64,000 nt of DNA from Amycolatopsis jejuensis (lineage in GTDB: Bacteria; Actinomycetota; Actinomycetes; Mycobacteriales; Pseudonocardiaceae). The translations under genes and the position numbers were made by a program. Positions 46,794 through 55,159 of the stretch are shown here, piece after piece; position 1 is the stretch's first letter, and each line of letters opens with the position of its first letter. Where the stretch lies: the NCBI RefSeq assembly GCF_000717335.1, contig NZ_JNYZ01000027.1, positions 62,001 to 126,000 on the forward strand, in the 5' to 3' direction. Under the pieces are notes generated by a model. It was not told the origin of the DNA and ran no database searches. It saw only the letters and a list, made by a program, of their open reading frames with translations.

Positions 46794-47414
46794 TCAGGCC
46801 GGCCAGTCTGCCGACGCCGCCTTCTCCTTGCCGATCGTCGTGGCCTCGCCGTGGCCGGTGCGGACGATCGTGGGGTCCGGGAGGGGGAAGAGGCGGTCGC
46901 GGATGGACTGCACGATGGTCGGGTAGTCCGAATACGACCGGCCGGTGGCGCCGGGGCCGCCGTGGAACAGGGTGTCGCCGGTGAAGAGGACGCCCAGCTC
47001 TGGGCTGTACAGGCAGATTGCGCCCGGGGCGTGGCCCGGGGTGTGCAGCACGGTGAGGTCGGTGCCGGCGACGGTGATGGCCTGGCCGTCGGAGAGGTCG
47101 GCGTCCGGGGCGCGGTCCGGGTGGGTGAGGTCCCAGACGACGCGGTCGGCCGGGTGCAGCAGGATCGGCGCGCCAGTGCGTTTGGCCAGGTCGGGGGCAG
47201 CATTGACGTGGTCGTTGTGCGCGTGCGTACAGACGATCGCGCGGACCGTGCGCTCGCCGACGACGTCCGCGATGGCCTCCGCATCGTGGGCGGCGTCGAT
47301 CACGATCACCTCGGTGTCGTCGCCGACGATCCAGACGTTGTTGTCCACGTCCCAGCTGCCGCCGTCGAGCTCGAACACGCCCGACGTGACCAGGTTCTGC
47401 ACTATCGCCGTCAT
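46794..47414 (-). CDS. MBL-fold metallo-hydrolase
   Basis: A 206-residue metallo-beta-lactamase-fold enzyme with intact metal motifs: VCTHAHNDHVNAAPDL (HxHxDH), LHTPGHAPGAICLY, LFTGDTLFHGGPGATGRSY and TGHGEATTI. It resembles the glyoxalase-II-like enzymes linked to mycothiol-dependent formaldehyde oxidation in actinomycetes. The partner mscR is not adjacent, so the role is open. ATG 47414 (MTAIVQNLVTSG) fits the family start. Confidence 0.85.
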   Translation of the reverse strand: MTAIVQNLVTSGVFELDGGSWDVDNNVWIVGDDTEVIVIDAAHDAEAIADVVGERTVRAIVCTHAHNDHVNAAPDLAKRTGAPILLHPADRVVWDLTHPDRAPDADLSDGQAITVAGTDLTVLHTPGHAPGAICLYSPELGVLFTGDTLFHGGPGATGRSYSDYPTIVQSIRDRLFPLPDPTIVRTGHGEATTIGKEKAASADWPA

Positions 47415-47510
47415 GTCCGCCGACCCTAGTGGTCCCGTGGGCATACCGCCGGTATCTACTATCGAGTATCCTTACTTGAAGTAAGTTGCCACCGCGACGA
47501 CGGGACCGCC

Positions 47511-48731
47511 ATGACCGACCCCCGGGACCTGCTGGCCGAACCCCTGAAGCTGCAATGCGGCGCGGTCCTGCCGCATCGCCTGGCGAAGTCGGCGCTGAGC
47601 GAGCAGTTGGGCGATCGCCGCAACGCGCCGTCGGACGAGCTCGCCACCCTGTACCGGACCTGGGCGAACGGCGGCGCCGGCCTGCTCGTGACCGGCAACG
47701 TGATGATCGATCCGACGGCGCTCGGCGAGCCGCGCAACGTCTCGGTGCCGGATGTTCCGGACCCGTCGGTGTACCGGCGGTGGGCGCGGTCCGTCGACGG
47801 GACTGACGCGCAGCTTTGGGTCCAGCTCAACCATCCCGGGCGGCAGAGCCCGCGGTATCTGTCGCGGCGGCCAGTTGCGCCTTCGGCGGTGCCGTTCGGG
47901 GACCGCGGCGTGCGGACGGCCTTTGCGGCACCGCGGGCGCTCACCGGGGACGAAATCGAGGCGCTGGTGGCGAAGTTCGCACTGTCCGCACGGACGTTCG
48001 TCGACGCCGGGTTCGCCGGGGTCCAGCTGCACGGCGCGCACGGGTACCTGATTTCGCAGTTCCTGTCACCGCTGGTGAACCGCCGCGACGACGAGTGGGG
48101 CCGCGATCGCAGCCGGTTCCTGCTGGAGGTGGTGCGCGCAGTCCGGGCCGCGGTCGGCGATCGCGTGCCGGTTTCGGTGAAGCTCAACAGCGCGGACTTC
48201 CAGCGTGGCGGCTTCGGCGAGGACGAGTCGCTGCAGGTGGTCCGCGCACTGGGCGACGCAGGCATCGACCTGCTGGAGATTTCCGGCGGCACCTACGAAC
48301 GCGCCGCGATGATGGGGTCCGGCCGGGCGAGCACGGCGAAGCGCGAGGCGTATTTCCTTGACTACGCGGCGAAAGCGCGGCAGATCAGCCCTGTCGCGCT
48401 CATGGTGACCGGTGGTTTCACCACGGCCGCCGCGATGGCCGCCGCGCTGGAATCCGGTGCCCTGGACGTGATCGGGCTCGGCCGCCCGTTCACGGTGGAC
48501 CCGACGCTGCCCGGACGCCTGCTGGCGGGCGACGACGTCCGCGCGGAACGGCGGTGCCCGCACACGGGAATCCGGCTCGCGGACAGCCTGCTGGAGGTGC
48601 AGTGGCACACCCAGCAGATGCATCGCGTCGCCGCAGGCAAGCCGGTTGACCTGGGGCGCGGCGCATGGCGGGCACTCGCGCACGCCGGGCTCAACGATCC
48701 GCTGAACGCGTTCCGCCGCGTGCGCGCATGA
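47511..48731 (+). CDS. NADH:flavin oxidoreductase (Old Yellow Enzyme family)
   Basis: A 406-residue FMN enzyme of the OYE family that reduces activated alkenes with NAD(P)H. The barrel motifs are LWVQLNHPGRQSP, the substrate-binding GVQLHGAHGYLISQFLSPLVN with catalytic His/Asn region, NRRDDEWG, and DVIGLGRPFTVDP. No iron-sulfur or second flavin domain is present. The ATG is preceded by a purine-rich site. The 3' end overlaps the convergent Pr6Pr gene by 41 bases. Confidence 0.88.
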   Translation: MTDPRDLLAEPLKLQCGAVLPHRLAKSALSEQLGDRRNAPSDELATLYRTWANGGAGLLVTGNVMIDPTALGEPRNVSVPDVPDPSVYRRWARSVDGTDAQLWVQLNHPGRQSPRYLSRRPVAPSAVPFGDRGVRTAFAAPRALTGDEIEALVAKFALSARTFVDAGFAGVQLHGAHGYLISQFLSPLVNRRDDEWGRDRSRFLLEVVRAVRAAVGDRVPVSVKLNSADFQRGGFGEDESLQVVRALGDAGIDLLEISGGTYERAAMMGSGRASTAKREAYFLDYAAKARQISPVALMVTGGFTTAAAMAAALESGALDVIGLGRPFTVDPTLPGRLLAGDDVRAERRCPHTGIRLADSLLEVQWHTQQMHRVAAGKPVDLGRGAWRALAHAGLNDPLNAFRRVRA

Positions 48732-49338
48732 GCAGCCGGTCGGCGACCCGCGCGCCGCTCGCGAGCGCGACGAAGAGCACGCCGATGATCAGGCAGTTGA
48801 CGGTGACCTGCCCGTAGCCGAGGTCGCCGGCGTCGATGAACGGGTACGGGTACATACCGTCCAGCGCGCCGCGGACCAGCGTGAACGCGAGCCACACCAG
48901 CGGGTACACGAGCGACCACGGAACCACCCGCCAGCCGAGCACGCGCGGAGCGAAGAACAGCCAGCCGAGCACGCACAGCACCGGGCTGACGCGGTGCAGC
49001 AGGATGTCCGCGATGAGGTTCAGCCCGTGCAGGTCGAACAGCCCGGCGAGCGCAACCTGGTAGACGACGCCAGTGACCACGATCCCGACCAGCGCATCGA
49101 GCCAGAGCACCCGCATGAGCGGCGACGTTCCACGCCCCCTCGCGAACGCCGCCGTGGTGACGAGAACGAGGACGTTCGAGAGGATGGTGAAGTACGTGAA
49201 CACGTTCGCCACCCGCGCAACGACACTTGCGTAGGGCCCGTGCGCCCGCACGACCGCAACGATCTGTATCACGAGCGCGACCAGCACGACGGCCGCAGTC
49301 ACCCCGAACCACAGCCGGGCCAACGCTTTCGAGGGCAT
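48691..49338 (-). CDS. Pr6Pr family membrane protein
   Basis: A 215-residue protein of six predicted helices with a His-rich pore-side signature (FTYFTILSNVLVLVTTA, GLNLIADILLHRVSPVLCVLGWL, YPYPFIDAGDLGYGQV). This pattern matches the Pr6Pr (FAR-17a/AIG1-like) membrane family. Function unknown. ATG 49338 (MPSKALARLWFGV) begins the protein; longer frames upstream are repeat-derived. It overlaps the OYE gene. Confidence 0.78.
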   Translation of the reverse strand: MPSKALARLWFGVTAAVVLVALVIQIVAVVRAHGPYASVVARVANVFTYFTILSNVLVLVTTAAFARGRGTSPLMRVLWLDALVGIVVTGVVYQVALAGLFDLHGLNLIADILLHRVSPVLCVLGWLFFAPRVLGWRVVPWSLVYPLVWLAFTLVRGALDGMYPYPFIDAGDLGYGQVTVNCLIIGVLFVALASGARVADRLLMRARGGTRSADR

Positions 49339-49379
49339 ACCGAGGAGATTACGTCCCCGGTGCGGTTTCCCCGACCACG

Positions 49380-50327
49380 ACACGACTGCGGGTGGACGGC
49401 GGGCGCGAGACCTGGGCGGTGGGCGGGGTGCTGTGTGCTGCTTCGCTCGCCTCCGGCCCTCAGGGTGGGTGCATGCCGACAGTGCTCTGGTCCTCAAGGT
49501 GGGTGCGTGCCGACCTGCGCTCCGGCGCAGTGGGCTGCGTTGCCGTTGGTGAGTCGTGCCGGGCCGCCGGGGGTGAGGCTGCATGCTGCGGCTGTGGAGG
49601 GGCCGCGGGTCGGGGGTGCGCCGTGGCTGTTGGGGTGCTGCTGGTCGGGGGCGTGCTGTAGGTGTTGGGGTGCCTTGGGTGGGGGGGTGCTGGGGTGCTG
49701 CGGGTGGGGGTGTGCCGCAGCTGTTGGAGTGCTGCGGGTGGGCGTGCCGTTGCTGCCGGGGTGCTGCGGGTGGGGCGTGCCGTTGCTGCCGGGGTGCGTC
49801 GGGTGGGGGCGTGCGGTAGCTGCTGGAGTGCCGCGGCTGCTGGGGTACCGCGGGTGAGGGTTTGTGCTCGGGTGCGTCGGGTATCGCACGTGGGATACGT
49901 GCCGCCACTCCTAGGGAGCGCCGAGCACTGGGGGTGTGCCGCTGCAGAGGGTGCGTCGGGCGCCGCGGGTGGGTGCTGCCACTGCTGGCGAGCGCCGGAC
50001 GTGAGTGAGGTGCACGCCGTCGCTGCTGGAGTGCATCGGGTGAAGTGCCCCCGGCTTCCGGCGCGCGCCAGAAGCGGTGCGCGCTCGGGTCGGTGCGTCG
50101 GGCGAGTTGAGCACATGCCAACGCTGCTCCGATAACCCAGGTGCTCCAGCCGGCATGCAAGCCCACCCTCCCGCATGAGCGCCCTGCTCCGATGCTTCGG
50201 GAGGACACCCAACCTGCAGCTCCGGCACTGCGAGGGCGTGCAGCCCACCCGACCCGATGCGGTCGGACAGCCCGCAGCACGCGACTCCAGCACTCGCGGA
50301 GCAAACCCAGCCCGCCACCCCCACTCA
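49380..50327. repeat. Gene-free tract with 33-base tandem repeats
   Basis: About 950 bases without a supported gene. The core at about 49640-49870 repeats a 33-base unit, GTGCTGCGGGTGGGGCGTGC and CGTTGCTGCCGGG, several times with near identity. Flanks carry looser GGTGCGTCGGGTG and GCTGGAGTG copies. Long open frames on both strands are low-complexity (His/Pro/Thr-rich) with no domain. Confidence 0.7.
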
Positions 50328-51860
50328 TTACGACGCCTCCTCGGGACGACTTCCACGCAGCAGCCCGCGCACCGTGTCGATCGTGTCGGCTTCACCGGGG
50401 TCCTTGTCCGGCCGATACCGGACCACGCGGGCGAACCGCAGCGCCAGCCCTCCCGGGTAGCGGGTGCTCACCTGCGCGCCGTCCAGTTCGATCTCGACCA
50501 CCATTTCCGGTCGCACGTGGACAGTCCACCGGTCGCGGTCCGTCTCGATCTCCTGGAACCGCTCGGTCTGCCAGGCCAGCAGCTCGTCGGTGAGACCCTT
50601 GAACGTCTTGCCCACCATGATCGGTGGCCCGCCGTCGGGATCGCGGGCGCCGAGGTGGAGATTGGACAGCTTGCCGGTGCGCCGTCCGTGTCCCCATTCC
50701 GCCGCCAGCACCACGAGGTCGATGGTGTGTACCGGTTTCACCTTCAGCCACGCCCGCCCGCGCCGCCCTGCCGCGTAGATCGACTCGAGGTCCTTCACCA
50801 TCACCCCCTCGTGCCCGGCCGCCATCGCCGCGTCGAGCACCGCGCCCGGCGACGAAGGCTGTATCTCTCCCGGGATCACGTGCTCGCCCGCGACCCGCCG
50901 GAGTGCTTCGTTCCGTTGCGACAGTGGCACGTCGAGCAGGTCGACGCCGTCAAGGTGCAAACAGTCGAAGAAGTACGGCCGCAGCAGCAACGCCCGTACC
51001 TGTTCCTCCCGCGTGCTGCCGAAACGGCTCATCGTCTCTTGGAACGGCCGTGGCCGCCCGTCGTCGGTGAGCGCGAGCGTTTCCCCGTCGAGTACCACGG
51101 ATTCGCACGGCAGCGCCCGTACGAGTTCCACCAATTCGCCTACGCTGCCGGTGATTTCCCGTAGGGTTCGGGTATATACCTGCACCTCCGCACCTTGCCG
51201 ATGCACCTGTATCCGCGCACCGTCCATTTTGTACTCGACGATGGCATTCCCATGCTCCGCCGCGGCTTCCTCGAGTGACTCTGCCGGTGACGCCAGCATC
51301 GGCCGCACCGGACGGCCCAGCTCCAGCCGGAATTCCGCGAGCGCCGCCGCGCCACCGGTCATCGCCGCCTGCCCGGTGACCGGAAGCCGCCCGGACAGCA
51401 TGAACGCGCGCCGGACCTGCTCGACCTCCACCTCGGCCGCCGCCGCGACCGCGTCGACCATTACTCCCTCCAGCGCGCCCTGCCGCAGCTCCCCGGTGAC
51501 CAGCCGGATCACGAACTCCTGCTCGGCCTCGGTCAACCGGGCGAACAACGCGCTGAGCACATCCGCCCGCCGTTTCACCGAACCCGCGCCCGCAGCGGCC
51601 GCGACCTCGGTGAGCGCAGCGTCGACCTCGGCCACCGCGACTGCAGGTTCAGGGGCCGGACGGACGGCAAGATCGGCGAGCGTGCGCCAGCCCGCACCCA
51701 GCCGATCCTGCGCGGTCTGCCCGGTGAGGTACGCGATCACAGCGTGCAGCTCGCCGGATTCGGCCGCGCGCAGGACTGTGGCCAGGACGGCGATTTTCGC
51801 CTTCCGGGATCGAGTGGCCGCCAGTTCGGCGGATGCGGTGACGAGGTCGGTGAGCAACAC
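50328..51860 (-). CDS. ligB: ATP-dependent DNA ligase (LigB-like)
   Basis: A 510-residue ligase. The N-terminal DNA-binding domain includes TGELRQGALEGVMVDAVAAA. The adenylation domain has the Lys-AMP site EYKMDGARIQVHRQG (KxDG at about 250), then VVLDGETLAL, FFDCLHLDG, EGVMVKDLESIYAAGRRGRAWLKVKP (motifs IV-V), and an OB fold at the end. This is the archaeal-like LigB type (Rv3062), an extra to NAD-dependent LigA. GTG 51860 gives the family's length. Confidence 0.87.
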   Translation of the reverse strand: MLLTDLVTASAELAATRSRKAKIAVLATVLRAAESGELHAVIAYLTGQTAQDRLGAGWRTLADLAVRPAPEPAVAVAEVDAALTEVAAAAGAGSVKRRADVLSALFARLTEAEQEFVIRLVTGELRQGALEGVMVDAVAAAAEVEVEQVRRAFMLSGRLPVTGQAAMTGGAAALAEFRLELGRPVRPMLASPAESLEEAAAEHGNAIVEYKMDGARIQVHRQGAEVQVYTRTLREITGSVGELVELVRALPCESVVLDGETLALTDDGRPRPFQETMSRFGSTREEQVRALLLRPYFFDCLHLDGVDLLDVPLSQRNEALRRVAGEHVIPGEIQPSSPGAVLDAAMAAGHEGVMVKDLESIYAAGRRGRAWLKVKPVHTIDLVVLAAEWGHGRRTGKLSNLHLGARDPDGGPPIMVGKTFKGLTDELLAWQTERFQEIETDRDRWTVHVRPEMVVEIELDGAQVSTRYPGGLALRFARVVRYRPDKDPGEADTIDTVRGLLRGSRPEEAS

Positions 51861-51928
51861 CCGGTCATCATGACCCCCACCACCGACAAAAACTGCGGAG
51901 CCGGCCTCGACCGGGTGAAAGAAACTGA

Positions 51929-53611
51929 TCAGGCATCCGGTCGGGTGCAGTACCGGTCCATCAGCCCCTGTTTTGTCACACATGGCGTGTACCCTGCGTC
52001 CTGCAATTCCGCCCGGGCCGTGCTGCTGCGCAGGTAGTCCAGGAACTGCTTCAGCAGCGAGTCGTTCTCCGGCACGCCCTTCGTGTACAGGTATTCCACC
52101 GTCCAGAAGCGATAGCCCGCGTCTATGCTGGTCACGTCGGGGTAGCGGCCGTCGAGCTGGGCCAGCGTCACGCGGCCGCCGCGTGCAGAGGAAACCTTGG
52201 CCGCGGGTACGTCCGCGTACCCGATCGCGCCCGGAGTGTCACCGACCGCCTGCAGCAACTCGGCTGTCGTCCCGCGTTCGCAGCGCACCACCGCTGCGTT
52301 CGGGTCCCGGACCGGCGTGCGGCAGTCGTCGGACGACAGCCCCGGTTCGGCCGCGCTCAGCACCTTCTGCTCAAAGGTCTTGCGCGTACCCGATTCCTGC
52401 CCGCGTCCGACCACCCGGATCGGCAGTGACGGGCCTTCCCGCAGCTGGGACCAGTCGCGGTAACGCCCGCTGAAGATCCCGCGTACCTGCTCCGTGGTCA
52501 GGCGGTCAACGCCGGCGGAACTGTTGACCACCAACGTGTACACGAGCGTAGCGACCGGTTGCGCGACCAGCTCAGGCCCGGCCTCGGCGGCTTTGCCGTC
52601 GGACAACACGGCGAGACTGTCCTTCGCGTCCGGCGCCAGCTGGCCAAGTTCTCGTACGGCGGAAACGCTTCCCGCGGCCTGAGTGGTGATTTCCGCGCCG
52701 GAGCACAGTCCGTGGTACTCCTTCGCGATGCTGTCGATGATCGGCACGAACGCACTGGATCCGTGCACGGCAAGGGAACCCGTGCCACAACCGGGTTCCG
52801 AAGCGCGCGACGCGGCGACGATGAGCATGCTGATCAGCGCTCCGGTCAACAGTACGCCGATTGCGACCGTGACCACTGGCCAGGACAGCCAGCGCTGTTT
52901 GCGTTCATCCTTGATCCGCCCACCACTCAGCCGCCCGGTGACGTCCAGTTCCTTCGACAGCGAACCGCCTTGCCAGCCATCCGGCTCGCGCAACACCACC
53001 ACAAGCTTGAACTTTTCCCGCCGTTTCAGTGAAAGCTGACCGAGCCGGACCCCGTGCCACTGCGGGGTCTGCACGGGTGGGGCGTCGGGTTGGCGCAGGA
53101 AATCGGACAGCCGTTGCGGCAGCAACGCTCGCACGCCGGACAGCCGCGCAGTGCCGGGTTCGGGCGTCGGCTGGTCGTGGGTGAAGAATTCGAGCCCGTT
53201 ACGAACTACGTCGCGCAGGCCGTCGCGAGCTTCGGATACCCGCGCATCCCACACGACTCGGTTGCCGAAAGTGAACTGCAGCGGGTGTTCCCAGTCAGCG
53301 GGACCGATGTCGAAGCTGCCGGTGTTGCGGATGCGGATCACGACGACGCTGAGCGGTTCCAGCAGCTGCGCTGTCCGGACGAGTTCCGGATCCGCTTGCG
53401 TGGCACCGTTTCCCGGTTCGCTGAGGGTGATCGGGCTGAGTCCGATCTTCGAGTTGTACAGTTCCCGGTAGATGATGCGCCTGCGCCGAATGACGTAACG
53501 GTCGATGATCGGGGCCAGGATCGTCGCGCCCGCGATCACGGCGATCGGCACGATGCCGCGGCCGGACGTGAGCACCTCGGCGAGCGCCCGCATCATTTCC
53601 CCGAAGCTCAC
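51929..53611 (-). CDS. Two-helix membrane protein with PstS-like domain
   Basis: A 560-residue protein. An N-terminal helix (about 18-38) precedes a cytoplasmic-side domain (about 40-235, with IRNTGSFDIGPADWEHPLQ). A second helix lies at about 245-268. The C-terminus is a periplasmic-binding-protein fold of the phosphate type: HGSSAFVPIIDSIAKEY, LTTEQVRGIFSGRYRDWSQL, VVGRGQESGTRKTFEQ and AIGYADV. No signal peptidase II site and no pst transport genes lie nearby. The layout suggests a ligand sensor that couples an external solute to an internal domain. Role unknown. Confidence 0.75.
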   Translation of the reverse strand: MSFGEMMRALAEVLTSGRGIVPIAVIAGATILAPIIDRYVIRRRRIIYRELYNSKIGLSPITLSEPGNGATQADPELVRTAQLLEPLSVVVIRIRNTGSFDIGPADWEHPLQFTFGNRVVWDARVSEARDGLRDVVRNGLEFFTHDQPTPEPGTARLSGVRALLPQRLSDFLRQPDAPPVQTPQWHGVRLGQLSLKRREKFKLVVVLREPDGWQGGSLSKELDVTGRLSGGRIKDERKQRWLSWPVVTVAIGVLLTGALISMLIVAASRASEPGCGTGSLAVHGSSAFVPIIDSIAKEYHGLCSGAEITTQAAGSVSAVRELGQLAPDAKDSLAVLSDGKAAEAGPELVAQPVATLVYTLVVNSSAGVDRLTTEQVRGIFSGRYRDWSQLREGPSLPIRVVGRGQESGTRKTFEQKVLSAAEPGLSSDDCRTPVRDPNAAVVRCERGTTAELLQAVGDTPGAIGYADVPAAKVSSARGGRVTLAQLDGRYPDVTSIDAGYRFWTVEYLYTKGVPENDSLLKQFLDYLRSSTARAELQDAGYTPCVTKQGLMDRYCTRPDA

Positions 53612-53703
53612 GGTCGTCCTTCCCCCTGCCCGCGTCCGAGAAAATCAATTTTAGGCGTCCGCGGCGGGACCCCTCCCGGATGCACCAGGAGTTCACCGGC
53701 GGT

Positions 53704-55071
53704 TCAACAGGCCGACGCGATCCGCTCGACCGCGGCGCGGAGCCGGTCCGGCGGCAGCGCGGCGTAGCCGAGCACGAGACCCGGATACCGCGGTGCCGCA
53801 TGGGAATATGTCGACAACGCCGGGGCGTACACGCTTGCGGCAGCGAGGTTTTCCTGCAGCTGCAGGTCATCCGTGCCGTCGGGCAGCCGGACGACCAGGT
53901 GCAGCCCGGCCGCGATCCCCACCGGTTGCCACTGGGGCAACCGCTCCGCGAGTGCCTCGATGAGCGCATCCCGGCGCGCTCGGTACAGCCGGCGCGTGCG
54001 GCGCAGGTGCCGGTCGTAACCGCCGGTGGCGATCAGGTGGGCGAGCGCGGCCTGCGGAAGCGGTGGACAGCCGAGGTCGTGCATTTCTTTAACCCTGGCC
54101 ACGGCTTCGCGTAGCCGTGGCGGCGGGATCAGCCATCCGATGCGCAACGCGGGCGCGAGAACTTTGCTGACGCTGCCGATGTACGCGACATGATCCGGGG
54201 CCAGTGCGCGCATCGCGCCGAGGGCGGGGCGGTCGTAGCGATGTTCTGCATCGTAGTCGTCTTCCACGATGAGGCCACCGGTTTCTACCGCCCAGGACAG
54301 CAGCATCCGGCGGCGTTCGGGGTGGAGTGCGACGCCTAAGGGGAACTGGTGCGCGGCTGTCACCAGTACGATTGAACAGTCCGAAGTGGACAGTTTCTCG
54401 ACGTCGATTCCCTTGTCGTCGACCGGGATTCCGGCCGGCGCCAGTCCGTGGTCGCGGAGAAGGGCGGCTTGGCCGTGGTGGCTGGGGTCCTCGACAGCGA
54501 TCGTTTGTTCGGGTAACGTGTCTGCCATCAATGAAAGAGCTTCCGCAGCACCGCTGGTGACCACGATGTCGTCCGGGCTTGTCGGCAACGCTCGCACCCT
54601 TCCGAGATAGGCGGCCAGTTCCGCCCGCAGGGCCGGATGTCCGGTGGGGTCGGGGTAGCCGAGTCCGAGGTCGGGCGTCGCGTTGAGGGATTCCCGTTCG
54701 GCCGCAAGCCATTCGGCTCGCGGGAATGCCGACAGCGCGGGCAGTCCGGGACGCAGGTCGAACTCCCACGTCGGCGATTTCGCCGTGCTGATACGACGAT
54801 CCGGCGCCGGATCGTCGATCGGCGCGACGCGGGTGCCGGAGCCGTGCTTGCTCAGCAGGTAGCCCTCGGCGGTCAGCTGCTCGTACAGCGCGGTCACCGT
54901 TCCGCGGGCGAGCCCGAGCTGGCGGGCGAGGTCGCGGCTGGACGGCAGCCGGGTGCCCACGGTCAGCCGTCCCGTGCGGATCGCGTCGCGCAACGCGGCC
55001 TCCACGGCACGGCCCCGGCGGCCACCGGTGGTGGCGGGAAGCAGCAGTTCCCTGATGGTTTCGACGTCCAC
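53704..55071 (-). CDS. MocR-type regulator (GntR-HTH plus aminotransferase domain)
   Basis: A 455-residue regulator. The N-terminal GntR winged helix (LRDAIRTGRLTVGTRLPSSRDLA, GLARGTVTALYEQLTAEGYL) is fused to a fold-type-I PLP aminotransferase domain (VTSGAAEALSLMADTLP, VEDDYDAEHRYD, and the PLP Lys in YIGSVSKVLAPALRIGW). MocR proteins often sense PLP or amines; PdxR is one type. GTG 55071 opens the gene. It is divergent from an EamA transporter with a clear operator between. Confidence 0.87.
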   Translation of the reverse strand: MDVETIRELLLPATTGGRRGRAVEAALRDAIRTGRLTVGTRLPSSRDLARQLGLARGTVTALYEQLTAEGYLLSKHGSGTRVAPIDDPAPDRRISTAKSPTWEFDLRPGLPALSAFPRAEWLAAERESLNATPDLGLGYPDPTGHPALRAELAAYLGRVRALPTSPDDIVVTSGAAEALSLMADTLPEQTIAVEDPSHHGQAALLRDHGLAPAGIPVDDKGIDVEKLSTSDCSIVLVTAAHQFPLGVALHPERRRMLLSWAVETGGLIVEDDYDAEHRYDRPALGAMRALAPDHVAYIGSVSKVLAPALRIGWLIPPPRLREAVARVKEMHDLGCPPLPQAALAHLIATGGYDRHLRRTRRLYRARRDALIEALAERLPQWQPVGIAAGLHLVVRLPDGTDDLQLQENLAAASVYAPALSTYSHAAPRYPGLVLGYAALPPDRLRAAVERIASAC

Positions 55072-55090
55072 GGAGGTGAGCGTATGACAA

Positions 55091-55139
55091 AGTGGTCCAA
55101 TCAGACCAGGATCGAGTGGTCCTTCTGAATGGACCACTC
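55091..55139. promoter_or_regulatory. MocR operator in divergent promoter
   Basis: A perfect 9-base dyad GAGTGGTCC (55114-55122) / GGACCACTC (55131-55139) with an 8-base spacer. A related half-site AGTGGTCC at 55091-55098 is followed by TCAGACCA. Repeated TGGTCC words are expected for MocR binding over a direct-plus-inverted array between the regulator and the EamA gene. Confidence 0.65.
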
Positions 55140-55159
55140 GGCAGCCGACACTGGTCGGC

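Noticed and set aside
49494..49889. His/Pro/Thr-rich open frame in the 33-base repeat tract
   Set aside because: Low-complexity product of the repeat; no start site or homology signal.
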